From: Streptomyces griseocarneus
GTDB lineage: Bacteria; Actinomycetota; Actinomycetes; Streptomycetales; Streptomycetaceae
Reading direction: 5' to 3'
Length of the DNA stretch: 64,000 nt
NCBI RefSeq assembly: GCF_014655595.1
Contig: NZ_BNBL01000002.1
Location: 62,001-126,000 of the forward strand
Shown: positions 22,114 to 30,107 of the stretch, piece by piece
How the letters are laid out: each line of letters starts with the position of its first letter
Position numbering within the stretch: position 1 is the stretch's first letter
The notes under the pieces: generated by a model
Told to the model about the DNA's origin: nothing
Databases searched by the model: none
Seen by the model: the letters and a program-made list of their open reading frames with translations, nothing else
Translations under genes and position numbers: made by a program

Positions 22114-23222
22114 TCGGCCCGCTGACCGGCCGGCTGGCCGACCGTGGCCATCAGGGCCTCGACACCGGTGCGGTTGAGCAGGTTGATGCGGATGTACCCG
22201 GGATGGCCGTCGAGTTCGAAGTACTTCCCGTCCATCGCCAGGAACCAGCGGTGCGGCACCCGCGGCCGGGCGAACAGGAAGAAGCCGGTCTCCACCGGCA
22301 TCCGCGCGCTGAGCGCGCCGCTGTCCACCAGCACCCTGTGACGGTCACGGACGTGCCGTATCAGCGCGCCGTTGCCCTCGCCGAGCATGACGTCGGCCGC
22401 ACGGTGCGCGAAGAGGCGGTCGGAAACCGCCACATCACCATGCAGGTTCAGGTGCAGCTCGGCCATCTCCTCGCGCAGCCGCTCGGGGACGAGCAGATGC
22501 GCACAGCGGTAGCCGTGGATCGACAGGTATTTGGTGGGGCACACCATACGGAGGGTGAGATCGCCGGGCAGGTGCGCGGCCGACTCCTCGCCGCGTTCCC
22601 CGTCCCAGCGCATGTACTGGAACGTCCCGTCGACGAAGACCAGCGAGCCCGTCTCCTGCTGCCAGGCCCCGATCGTCTTCAGCACCGCGGACGGCACTCT
22701 TCGCCCCGCGTACCAGACCGGGTCGGTGAGGACGAGCACGGTCCGCTCGTCGGGCAGACGCAGGTCGAATTCCGGCTGGTAGGCGTGGCCGCGGGCGACG
22801 GGGACGGGTTCCAGGCCCATGCGCCTGAAGAGGTAGGCGAGCTTGTAGTACACCGGCGGGACGTAGTGGACCCGCCGCCGCCCCGTCAGCAGCAGCCAGG
22901 TGGCGAACGTGCCGAGGAGGCTGCTGGAGCCGCCGCCCGGAAGCACGTTGCGCGGCGTGCAATCGGCTCCGTCGTACTGCCGGTGCATCGCGGCGATCTT
23001 CGCGCGCAGCCGGACGTCCTCGTCCAGGCCGGAGTAGCGGGTGATGTCCGCCAGGCGCCCGGGGGAGGTGTCGGCGAGCTCGCCGAGGAATTCCTCGACG
23101 AACGGGTGCCCGCCGTTGTAGTCGGAGACGAAGACACGGGCGCCGGGCTGCTGCCGCTCGGCCTCTATCAGCTCGTGCCAGTCGAGCATCCGGAACAGTG
23201 ACGGCGTCACGGGCACCCTCAT
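22095..23222 (-). CDS. PLP-dependent aminotransferase-like protein (fold type I)
   Basis: 375 residues. Fold-type-I features: SDYNGGHP near the N-terminus, the cofactor-binding loop PGGGSSSLLG (95-104), Asp198 (VFVDGTF) and the probable Schiff-base Lys231 (CPTKYLSIHG), with a C-terminal Arg in GYIRINL. The reaction and substrate are unknown; the sequence is distant from standard class I/II aminotransferases. Start is ATG 23222; ATG 23189 (MLDWHEL) is possible, and neither has a clear ribosome site. It stands alone on the minus strand, convergent with the serine hydrolase. Confidence 0.75.
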   Translation of the reverse strand: MRVPVTPSLFRMLDWHELIEAERQQPGARVFVSDYNGGHPFVEEFLGELADTSPGRLADITRYSGLDEDVRLRAKIAAMHRQYDGADCTPRNVLPGGGSSSLLGTFATWLLLTGRRRVHYVPPVYYKLAYLFRRMGLEPVPVARGHAYQPEFDLRLPDERTVLVLTDPVWYAGRRVPSAVLKTIGAWQQETGSLVFVDGTFQYMRWDGERGEESAAHLPGDLTLRMVCPTKYLSIHGYRCAHLLVPERLREEMAELHLNLHGDVAVSDRLFAHRAADVMLGEGNGALIRHVRDRHRVLVDSGALSARMPVETGFFLFARPRVPHRWFLAMDGKYFELDGHPGYIRINLLNRTGVEALMATVGQPAGQRADQPARV

Positions 23223-23476
23223 TCGCGTGCGCTGATGGTTGTCTCGCCGGAGACCAGTGTCCGGGCCCGCAGGTTCTCCGGCAACAGCCCCCAGGGTGCG
23301 GGTGGCCGGTCAATGCCTTGTTCACCCACGAGGAGGACCGTTCGGAGACGGTGCGAGCCACCGCCGGCTCGTGACCTTGCCGGCAGGTGCGGCGAACAGG
23401 TGACGTGTCCGGGAGCTCCTCCGGCTCGTTCTTGCCGCAAAGGCCTGTCTTGCCGGAATCGACTGAAGGAGTCTGG

Positions 23477-23878
23477 ATGCGACGAGTCCTCGCGGCGACT
23501 GCCCTGACCGCGGCCGCGCTGAGCGCAGGCGTCATCGGCCCGGGCACCGTCGCCCATGCCGCGGGCGGGGTGCCGGGCGTCGACCTGGTCGGCACGGGCA
23601 TCGACCCGGAATCGGTGACCGCGATGGCGGACAACGCCCTGCAGAAGACGACGGCGGAACTGGGCCGGGCGGCCGGGGGCGGCGAGCTCGGGAGGACCCT
23701 GTCCGCCGCCGGCCGGACGGGGGGCGTCCTGAGACAGACGACCTCCGGCGTCCAGAGGTTCATCGGACAGACGGCGGGATCGGCGGGACAGTCCATCGGC
23801 GGCGCCATGACCGCGGGGGCGAGGGGCAGTCTGCCGAAGGGAAGCCTCCCGGAGCCGGGCTCGGTCCCCGGGTACTGA
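23477..23878 (+). CDS. Small secreted protein, 133 aa
   Basis: ATG 23477 is preceded by AAGGAG at the ideal distance; the longer open frame upstream is rejected. A signal peptide (MRRVLAATALTAAALSAGV to AHAAGG, cleaved near residue 29) is followed by a Gly/Ala/Thr-rich mature part with amphipathic helices and a Pro-rich tail. No Cys and no known domain. Many Streptomyces have such short secreted proteins. Function unknown. Confidence 0.75.
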   Translation: MRRVLAATALTAAALSAGVIGPGTVAHAAGGVPGVDLVGTGIDPESVTAMADNALQKTTAELGRAAGGGELGRTLSAAGRTGGVLRQTTSGVQRFIGQTAGSAGQSIGGAMTAGARGSLPKGSLPEPGSVPGY

Positions 23879-23922
23879 GCCGGGCCGGGCCGCCCCTCCA
23901 AGGCGGGAACCCGACACCGCGC

Positions 23923-23940
23923 GGCCGGCGCGGGCCGGCC
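23923..23940. terminator. Short hairpin between convergent genes
   Basis: GGCCGGC (23923-23929) pairs with GCCGGCC (23934-23940). It is 45 nt after the secreted-protein stop and could end that transcript. Confidence 0.4.
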
Positions 23941-24078
23941 TGCCGCGTCGGACGACCCCCGCCTCGCCGGGGCGCTGCCGCGCCGGACCTCGTCGTGCCG
24001 GCCCCCACCGCGGCGGCGCAGTGCCGGCCGCGGTGAGCAAGAAACAGCGGTGACACCACCGCCTGCCGATCCCGCCGG

Positions 24079-24114
24079 TGCGGGCCCGTCCCGGGCAGGG
24101 GCGGTGCCCGCACC
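24079..24114. terminator. Hairpin before the convergent membrane-protein gene end
   Basis: GTGCGGGC (24079-24086) pairs with GCCCGCAC (24107-24114), 30 nt beyond the stop of the minus-strand gene at 24144. The rest of 23879-24143 holds nothing I recognise. Confidence 0.45.
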
Positions 24115-24143
24115 CGGCCGTAGGAGGACGCGGCCGCCCACGC

Positions 24144-24362
24144 TCACGGGCCGAAGGCGACGTGCAGGGTCGCCACGGCCAGCGCCAGCACTCCGGCCAC
24201 CACCGTGATCAGGACCGATGACGTCAGCACGTACGTGCCTCCGATGCTCGCCGTCATGCCGTCGACGAGCGCCACGAGCTCGGTGGTGCTCGGGGGGCGG
24301 TTCGGGCGGGTGGGGCCGGTGTCGTCGGAGTTGGTGTGCCGCATTCCGGCGTCGCGCCTCAT
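24144..24362 (-). CDS. Small single-helix membrane protein, 72 aa
   Basis: ATG 24362 follows GTGAGG at 5 nt; a TTG at 24425 would add 21 residues but has no ribosome site. The first 25 residues are polar, followed by a short amphipathic stretch and one long hydrophobic helix (VLTSSVLITVVAGVLALAVATL) ending at the C-terminus. It is divergent from the ECF sigma factor gene with a 157-nt spacer. It is too small to be a classical anti-sigma factor, but a role in the same circuit is possible by position. Function unknown. Confidence 0.65.
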   Translation of the reverse strand: MRRDAGMRHTNSDDTGPTRPNRPPSTTELVALVDGMTASIGGTYVLTSSVLITVVAGVLALAVATLHVAFGP

Positions 24363-24519
24363 GGGTGCCTCACCTTCCTCGGGGCTGTTGTCGAAGAAGG
24401 GGCGGAAGGCACCCTTCTCGTGCAAGCGCCGTCGTACGTCGCGCCGCTGCGGGTGCTTTGCACGTTGCCGGTCCCTCGCGGCCCCATAAGGGTGTGACCG
24501 ACCCAGAGGAGGTGGCCGC

Positions 24520-25062
24520 GTGAGCCCCCGAGGAGATCACGGGGCCTTACCCGCCGAGTTGCCGGGTTTCGCCGTTTTCTTTACAGCGGAGTATCCGCGA
24601 GTCGTTCATAGCCTGAGGAGAGCCGGGGCAACCCATGAGGAAGCCGAGGACGCGACGCAGGATGCCATGCAGGAATTCCTGCGCAAACGGCCGGACTGCA
24701 AGAGCCCCGCGGGCTGGGTCCGGACGGTCGCCTGGCACGCGTACTGCAGGAAGGCCGAACGCAATCGCAAGCGGCTGGCCCTGGAATCACGGAACGCGCG
24801 GCTGGCGGGCTCGGCCCCGGCGGACCGTACCGAACCGGACGAGCACGAAAAGGTGCTGGAGATTCTGCGGGGACTGCCTCCTCGGCAGGGGCAGGTCCTG
24901 GCCCTGCACCTGGACGGTTACACCGCACCGGAAATCGCCGCGCTGATCAGCGTGAAGGCGAGCACCGTCCGCAGCAATCTGCGGCACGCACTCGCCACGC
25001 TGCGCGGCTCGCTGGAGAACTACGAGGAAAAAGAAGGAGGTTCGCATGGCAGCACGGGATGA
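24520..25062 (+). CDS. ECF-type RNA polymerase sigma factor
   Basis: 180 residues from GTG 24520, with GAGGAGG upstream. Region 2 (about 15-80) includes the EEAEDATQDAMQEFL core-binding helix and WVRTVAWHAYCRKAERNRKR. Region 4 (about 110-165) has LPPRQGQVLALHLDGYTAPEIAALISVKASTVRSNLRHALATL. It would direct RNA polymerase to a small regulon. The 3' end overlaps the next gene by 17 nt, so the two are translationally coupled. A classical membrane anti-sigma gene is not present nearby. Confidence 0.9.
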   Translation: MSPRGDHGALPAELPGFAVFFTAEYPRVVHSLRRAGATHEEAEDATQDAMQEFLRKRPDCKSPAGWVRTVAWHAYCRKAERNRKRLALESRNARLAGSAPADRTEPDEHEKVLEILRGLPPRQGQVLALHLDGYTAPEIAALISVKASTVRSNLRHALATLRGSLENYEEKEGGSHGSTG

Positions 25063-25777
25063 GCGCGGACTCGTCACCCGCGGGGACCGGCCGAAGGCCA
25101 CCAGAGATACCACGGCGTCCCTGCACCCGGCGTTCGAGCGTTTTCTGCGGACCGTACGGGCCGACGTCGAGAGCCGGCTCACCCCGGACGAGGTGCAGGA
25201 CCGGCTGCGACGGCTCCTCGGGGCCGCGACGGCGGAACCGGAGGCGCGCCACGCCCGGAAGGCCGACGTGCCGGGCTTCGACTCCCGGGCCGGCTGGGCC
25301 GCTTACGGCTACCGCGTCGTCCGTCTGTGGCTGTCGGCCGTCGCGACGGCGGGCCGCCCCGGTGTGCGGCTGAACCGGGGCGACATCGACGAGCTCACGG
25401 TGGAGACGGTGGCGCGGGCGCTGAACAGCTTCCGTGACCAGGTGCGGCAACCGGTTCCGGAGCCGCAGGCGGCCGTCACGGAGCTGAAGGCCGCGTTCCT
25501 CGCCGAGTGCGTGCGGCACCTTCCCTACGTCAACCGGAGCCGTCACCTCATGACCGAGCGGGTCTCCTTCGACGAATTCGAGGACACGGACGACGTCGAT
25601 CTCGTCGGCCTGCTGTGGGACTGCGCGACCACCGAACAGGCAGAGGAATTGCGCCGGGTGGCGCGTGACGAGGACGGAGAGGGCGACACCGACGAGATCG
25701 TCACACTGACACCCATCGCCGTCCGTGCCGCCGTCCAGCGGTATCCGGAGGCGGTGACCCCCGGTTCCATGGCCTGA
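25046..25777 (+). CDS. Unknown soluble protein coupled to the ECF sigma factor
   Basis: 243 residues. ATG 25046 lies inside the end of the sigma gene and has AGAAGGAGG just upstream. There is no signal peptide or membrane helix. The middle part (about 70-190) resembles a loose helical bundle with WLSAVATAGRPGVRLNRGDIDELTVETVARALNSF-like content, and the end is acidic (DEDGEGDTDEIV). I do not recognise a family. The coupling suggests it is a partner or regulator of the sigma factor; this is inference. Confidence 0.7.
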   Translation: MAARDERGLVTRGDRPKATRDTTASLHPAFERFLRTVRADVESRLTPDEVQDRLRRLLGAATAEPEARHARKADVPGFDSRAGWAAYGYRVVRLWLSAVATAGRPGVRLNRGDIDELTVETVARALNSFRDQVRQPVPEPQAAVTELKAAFLAECVRHLPYVNRSRHLMTERVSFDEFEDTDDVDLVGLLWDCATTEQAEELRRVARDEDGEGDTDEIVTLTPIAVRAAVQRYPEAVTPGSMA

Positions 25778-25816
25778 CTCTCTCTCCCGAGCGCACCACC
25801 GGACGCAAGGTGGCAC

Positions 25817-26869
25817 ATGAACGTGAACGACGTGAAAGTGCGGCAGGTGCTCCGACGTTCGTACGAACTCGACCACGGGTACTACGCGGTCGGCATCGAG
25901 GTCCAGCCGTACAAACTCACGGGGGTCGTTGTCGGGTCCGACGGCGTGGTGATGGCACGCTCCCGTCGGCATCTCACGGTCATGGAGGAGAAGGAGGTGG
26001 TGAAGCGCGTGGCGGAACTGGCGGGAAAACTGGTCGACGACAGACTGGGATGTGCGTTTCCCAGAGACCGGGTGTGCGTGGGAATCCAGGTGGGCGGCCC
26101 GGTCGACCCGGACACGGGAACGGTGCTCCACCTCGTCAACGGCCCCGACGACCACCGGCACGAAAAGCCTCCTCCGTACGAATGGGTGGGTTTCCCGCTC
26201 GGCGCGGAACTCTCCTCCCTGACGGGCTGCGCCACCTCGGTGGAGAACGATGCGCACGCCTTCGCGGCGTACGAGCAGAGCCTCGGCGTGGGCCGCACGA
26301 GCGCGACGTTCGGGATCGTCCTCATCCGCGACGGCGTGGGTGCCGGAATGGTCGTACGGGGCGAACGGATTTCCGCCCTGATGGAATTCGGGCACCTCCA
26401 GGTGTGGCAGAGGGGGCGGATCTGCGACTGCGGGATGCGGGGGTGCATCGAAAGCCAGGTCGGGAACCGGGCGTTGACCGCCGTGGTCAAGGAACGGACC
26501 GGACGGGAGCTGGACGGGCTGGAGGCCGCGATCGCGCTCGCCGACAGCAACGACTCCCAGGCGCGTGAGGCCGCGGCGGCCTTCCGCAAGGCCGGTACCT
26601 CGATCGCCCGTGGCATCGCCACGCTCCTCACCACCTTCGGACCGACCCATGTGGTGATCTACGCGGCGGAGGACCTCATCAGGGGCGGCCCCGGGTGCCG
26701 GGCGGCGAACACCTTTCTCCAGGCGTTGGGGAAATTCCCCGCGCACGCGTTCCACCTCAGCAGGGACTGTCAGATCGTCACCAAACCGCTGGACGCCGTC
26801 CGTGGCGCGCACGGCGCCGCGCTGATCGCTCTGCAGAGCTGTTTCGGCATCCGGCTCCAACCCCGGTAG
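25817..26869 (+). CDS. ROK-family protein with degenerate nucleotide-binding motif
   Basis: 350 residues. The ROK fold is clear: Zn-binding CDCGMRGC with the conserved EFGH upstream, catalytic-type VENDAH and IRDGVGAG. The N-terminal phosphate loop, normally DxGGTK, is replaced by GIEVQPYKL, so sugar-kinase activity is doubtful. The first 20 residues are too short for the helix-turn-helix of ROK repressors such as NagC or XylR. It might be a sugar sensor. ATG 25817 has AAGGTGG upstream. The gene is followed 11 nt later by an intact ROK kinase gene; the pair probably forms an operon. Confidence 0.8.
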   Translation: MNVNDVKVRQVLRRSYELDHGYYAVGIEVQPYKLTGVVVGSDGVVMARSRRHLTVMEEKEVVKRVAELAGKLVDDRLGCAFPRDRVCVGIQVGGPVDPDTGTVLHLVNGPDDHRHEKPPPYEWVGFPLGAELSSLTGCATSVENDAHAFAAYEQSLGVGRTSATFGIVLIRDGVGAGMVVRGERISALMEFGHLQVWQRGRICDCGMRGCIESQVGNRALTAVVKERTGRELDGLEAAIALADSNDSQAREAAAAFRKAGTSIARGIATLLTTFGPTHVVIYAAEDLIRGGPGCRAANTFLQALGKFPAHAFHLSRDCQIVTKPLDAVRGAHGAALIALQSCFGIRLQPR

Positions 26870-26880
26870 GAGTAACCCCC

Positions 26881-27846
26881 ATGCGCGCACCGACCCACGA
26901 TGACGGCCGGCTCTCCATCGGACTCGACATCGGTGGCACGAAGATCGCGGCAGGAGTGGTCGACGCCGAGGGCCGCGTCGTCGAACGGGTTCCGGCCGTG
27001 CCGAGCCCCACCGACCAGGCGGCCATCCTGAAGACCGTTTCCGTCCTGATCGAGCAACTGCGCTCGCGCCATCCCGGCATCGTCGCCGTCGGCGTGGGAG
27101 CGGCGGGCCTCATCCGCTGGCCCGAGGGCCGCATCCGGACCGCTCCCAACAACGGCTACCGCGATGTGCCGCTCCGGCATCTGCTCCAGGAGTCCACCGG
27201 ACTGCCGACCGTCGTCGACAACGACGCCAACGCCGCCTGCTGGGCGGAGTACCGCAAGGGGCACAGCGCCTCCTACATGGCGTTCATCACCGTGGGCACC
27301 GGCGTCGGCGGCGGCCTCGTGCTGGCCGATCGCCTCTTCCGCGGCCGCACCGGGATCGCCATGGAATTCGGGCACATGATCGTCGATCCGCGGGGCACCG
27401 AACGCTGCGGCTGCGGCACCATCGGCTGCCTCGAGCCCCTGGCCTCCGGGCGGGCGCTCGGTCGCTACGGCAGCGCGGCGGCCGCGGCGGAACCGGGCGG
27501 GATGCTGGCCACGCTCGCCGGCGGCCCCGGCCGGGTGACGGGGGAGACGGTCTCCGAGGCCGCGCGCGCCGGGGACCCGGCCGCCCGTGCCCAGCTCGAG
27601 CGCCTCGGCCAGTGGCTCGGCATCGGCATCGCGACGCTCGTCAACCTCTTCGACGTCGAGCTGGTGGTCATCGGCGGCGGCGTCGCGGAGGCCGGCGACC
27701 TCCTGCTGGACCCCATCCGCTCGGGCTTCACCCGCTTCGTCACCGCCGCCGCCCACCGGGAGCTCCCCGACATCGAGCCGGCCCGCCTCGGGCCGGAGGC
27801 CGGCTGGGTGGGCGCCGCCCTCCTGGCCCTCGACCACGCCCCCTGA
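26881..27846 (+). CDS. ROK-family sugar kinase (glucokinase-like)
   Basis: 321 residues, full-length for the family. Phosphate-binding LDIGGTKIAAGVVD at the N-terminus, catalytic VVDNDANAA, GTGVGGGLVL, EFGHM and the Zn site CGCGTIGC are all present. Members phosphorylate glucose or related sugars with ATP or polyphosphate. AGGAGT precedes the ATG. It follows a degenerate paralogue by 11 nt and ends at a strong bidirectional terminator. Glucokinase is the best guess; N-acetylmannosamine or allose kinase cannot be excluded. Confidence 0.88.
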   Translation: MRAPTHDDGRLSIGLDIGGTKIAAGVVDAEGRVVERVPAVPSPTDQAAILKTVSVLIEQLRSRHPGIVAVGVGAAGLIRWPEGRIRTAPNNGYRDVPLRHLLQESTGLPTVVDNDANAACWAEYRKGHSASYMAFITVGTGVGGGLVLADRLFRGRTGIAMEFGHMIVDPRGTERCGCGTIGCLEPLASGRALGRYGSAAAAAEPGGMLATLAGGPGRVTGETVSEAARAGDPAARAQLERLGQWLGIGIATLVNLFDVELVVIGGGVAEAGDLLLDPIRSGFTRFVTAAAHRELPDIEPARLGPEAGWVGAALLALDHAP

Positions 27847-27877
27847 CGAAGGAACGCCGGGAACTGACGAGGAAACG

Positions 27878-27917
27878 CCGGACGGCCGCCACCTCTCACG
27901 AGGTGGCGGCCGTCCGG
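27878..27917. terminator. Bidirectional 17-bp perfect hairpin terminator
   Basis: Arms 27878-27894 and 27901-27917 are perfect complements around a 6-nt loop. It sits between the convergent ROK kinase and GAPDH genes and can serve both. Confidence 0.85.
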
Positions 27918-27966
27918 TGGTCACCGGGCCGTCTTCACAGACCCCGGATCAGTCGGTCCGCCGGTG

Positions 27967-29412
27967 TCAGGCCACCGGAGCCGGGAAGGTCGGGTACTCC
28001 ACCCCGGAGACGTACTGGACGACGCGGATGACCTGGCAGGAGTAGCCGAACTCGTTGTCGTACCAGAGGTAGAGGATCGCGTTGTCGCCGTCGACCTTGG
28101 TGGCGCCGGCGTCGACGATCGAGGCGTGGCGCGAGCCGATGAAGTCGCTCGAGACCGCGTCGGGCGCGGTGGTGAAGTCGATCTGGCGCTTCAGCGGCGA
28201 GGTCAGCGACACGTTGCGGAGGTAGTCGAGGACCTCCTCGCGGGTGGTCTCGCGACCGAGCCGCAGGCTGAGGATCGCGATCGAGACGTCCGGCACCGGG
28301 ACGCGGATCGAGCTGCCGGTGATCGGCGCCTTGAGGTCGGGCAGCGCCTTGGCGACGGCCGAGGCGGCACCCGTCTCGGTGATGACCATGTTGAGCGGCG
28401 CCGAGCGGCCGCGACGGTCGGCCTTGTGGTAGTTGTCCAGCAGGTTCTGGTCGTTGGTGAACGAGTGGACGGTCTCCACGTGGCCGCGCAGGACGCCGTA
28501 CTCGTCCTCCATCGCCTTCAGCGGCGGGACGATGGCGTTGGTGGTGCAGGACGCGCAGGAGATGATCTGCTCGTCCGGCTTGATCATGTCGTGGTTGACA
28601 CCGTGCACGATGTTGGGCACGTCACCCTTGCCGGGCGCGGTCAGGACGACCTTGTCGATGCCGGGCCGCAGGTGCTTCGACAGGCCCTCGCGGTCGCGCC
28701 ACTTGCCGGTGTTGTCGATGAGGATGGCGTCCTTGATGCCGTACGCCGTGTAGTCGACCTCGGAGGGGTCGTTGGCGTAGATCACCTTGATCGCGTTGCC
28801 GTTGGCGATGATCGTGCTGTTCGCCTCGTCGACGGTGATCGTGCCCTGGAACTGACCGTGGATGGAGTCGCGCCGCAGCAGCGAGGCGCGCTTGACGATG
28901 TCCTGGTCGCCGCCCTGGCGGACCACGATGGCCCGCAGCCGCAGGCCGTTGCCGGAGCCGGCCTTCTCGATGAGCAGACGGGCGACGAGGCGGCCGATGC
29001 GGCCGAAGCCGTAGAGGACGACGTCGCGCCCCTCGCGGCACTCGATCTTGTTGGCGCCGGTGGCGCCGGCGACCGCCTCGGCGGTGAACTCCTCCACCGA
29101 CAGGCCGCGGCCGTCGGCCTTGTACGTCGCGGCGAGCATGCCGATGTCGATCTGGGAGGGGCCGAGGTCGAGCGTGGTGAGAGCCCGCAGGAACGGCAGC
29201 GTCTCGGTGACCGACAGCTCCTCACCGGCTATCTGGCGGGCGAAGCGATGGGTCTTGAGGATGCTGACCACCGACTTGTTCACCAGGGAGCGGCTGTGGA
29301 CCAGGACGGTGACGTCCTGCTCCCGGTGCAGCTTCCCGATGATCGGGATCATCGACTCCGCGATCTCCTCGCGGTTCTTCCAGTTTGTGAACGAGTCTTC
29401 GTTGACAGTCAC
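27967..29412 (-). CDS. gap: Glyceraldehyde-3-phosphate dehydrogenase, long 481-aa form
   Basis: 481 residues, against about 335 for ordinary GAPDH. The first 125 or so residues are an extra helical domain. The Rossmann domain starts at VVLYGFGRIGRL (about 130). The active-site Cys is near residue 289 in SCASCTTN, and the C-terminal NAD contact YDNEFGYS is present. The reaction is glyceraldehyde-3-phosphate to 1,3-bisphosphoglycerate. Streptomyces commonly carry this long form (gap2 type) beside the short glycolytic enzyme. ATG 29412 follows GATGGA. A 12-bp palindrome lies 51-62 nt upstream. Confidence 0.93.
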   Translation of the reverse strand: MTVNEDSFTNWKNREEIAESMIPIIGKLHREQDVTVLVHSRSLVNKSVVSILKTHRFARQIAGEELSVTETLPFLRALTTLDLGPSQIDIGMLAATYKADGRGLSVEEFTAEAVAGATGANKIECREGRDVVLYGFGRIGRLVARLLIEKAGSGNGLRLRAIVVRQGGDQDIVKRASLLRRDSIHGQFQGTITVDEANSTIIANGNAIKVIYANDPSEVDYTAYGIKDAILIDNTGKWRDREGLSKHLRPGIDKVVLTAPGKGDVPNIVHGVNHDMIKPDEQIISCASCTTNAIVPPLKAMEDEYGVLRGHVETVHSFTNDQNLLDNYHKADRRGRSAPLNMVITETGAASAVAKALPDLKAPITGSSIRVPVPDVSIAILSLRLGRETTREEVLDYLRNVSLTSPLKRQIDFTTAPDAVSSDFIGSRHASIVDAGATKVDGDNAILYLWYDNEFGYSCQVIRVVQYVSGVEYPTFPAPVA

Positions 29413-29462
29413 AGGTCCATCTTTCGAGCTAGGCGGCGCTCATATGCTAACCCCACACTCTT

Positions 29463-29474
29463 TTGATCGATCAA
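29463..29474. promoter_or_regulatory. TTGATCGATCAA palindrome upstream of gap
   Basis: A perfect 12-bp palindrome in the AT-rich leader region, 51 nt before the gap start codon on the minus strand. It may be an operator for a sugar-responsive regulator; no regulator is identified. Confidence 0.4.
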
Positions 29475-29527
29475 GCGCTGCGGTCTGAGAGGGATGCCAC
29501 ACTCGGGGAGTAACTAGCGGTTTGTCC

Positions 29528-29908
29528 CTATTCATCCCCGGTGTCGTTCCCCACCAGCACCTCCCGGAGCACGACGGCCCCGCTGATGCCGACGTCCTTG
29601 GTCGCGGTCAGAAGGGTGAGGGTGCCGTGCCCGATCAGCTCCCCGAGGTGCCGGACGGCCGCCTCGTGATCGGCGTCGCGCAGCTCCGCGCGATAGCGGC
29701 GGGCGAACTCCTCGAAGCGGGCGGGATCGTGTCCGTACCAGGTGCGCAGCCCGGTGGAGGGTGCGACGTCCTTGCACCACTCGTCGAGCGCGGCCGCCTC
29801 CTTGCTCACGCCGCGCGGCCAGATGCGGTCGACGAGCACCCGGCCGCCGTCCGCCTTCTCGGGCGCGTCGTAGACCCTGCGCACCCGCACCCGCCGTGAC
29901 CGTTCCAC
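29528..29908 (-). CDS. DUF488-family protein
   Basis: 126 residues from GTG 29908. Family signatures are RVYDAP, LVDRIWPRGVSK, WYGHDPARFEEFARRYRAEL and LTLLTATKD. The biochemical role of DUF488 is not established. An in-frame GTG four to six codons later would match the usual family N-terminus, so the start is uncertain by a few residues. The gene is alone on the minus strand, divergent from the oxidoreductase gene with a 200-nt spacer, and upstream of gap in the same direction (115 nt). Confidence 0.82.
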   Translation of the reverse strand: MERSRRVRVRRVYDAPEKADGGRVLVDRIWPRGVSKEAAALDEWCKDVAPSTGLRTWYGHDPARFEEFARRYRAELRDADHEAAVRHLGELIGHGTLTLLTATKDVGISGAVVLREVLVGNDTGDE

Positions 29909-30030
29909 GCTCCCATCGTCGGCCCGGGCCGGGCGGTGCGCACCCGGTGGCGGCTGCCCGGAGCGGGATGGCCGATCATCCGCGCCGCGAAGACGCTGGG
30001 ACATCTTTCGAAGACTCGGAGATATTCATC

Positions 30031-30059
30031 GGCTCAATGGATCTTCCTAGTGTTGAGCC
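30031..30059. promoter_or_regulatory. Inverted repeat upstream of the MDR oxidoreductase
   Basis: GGCTCAA (30031-30037) and TTGAGCC (30053-30059) form 7-bp arms 15 nt apart, 49 nt before the start codon, in a locally AT-richer stretch. It is a candidate operator. Confidence 0.45.
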
Positions 30060-30107
30060 CATCAACCACCGGGGACACCGCCCCGGACAACCAGGGGAGA
30101 GATCACC

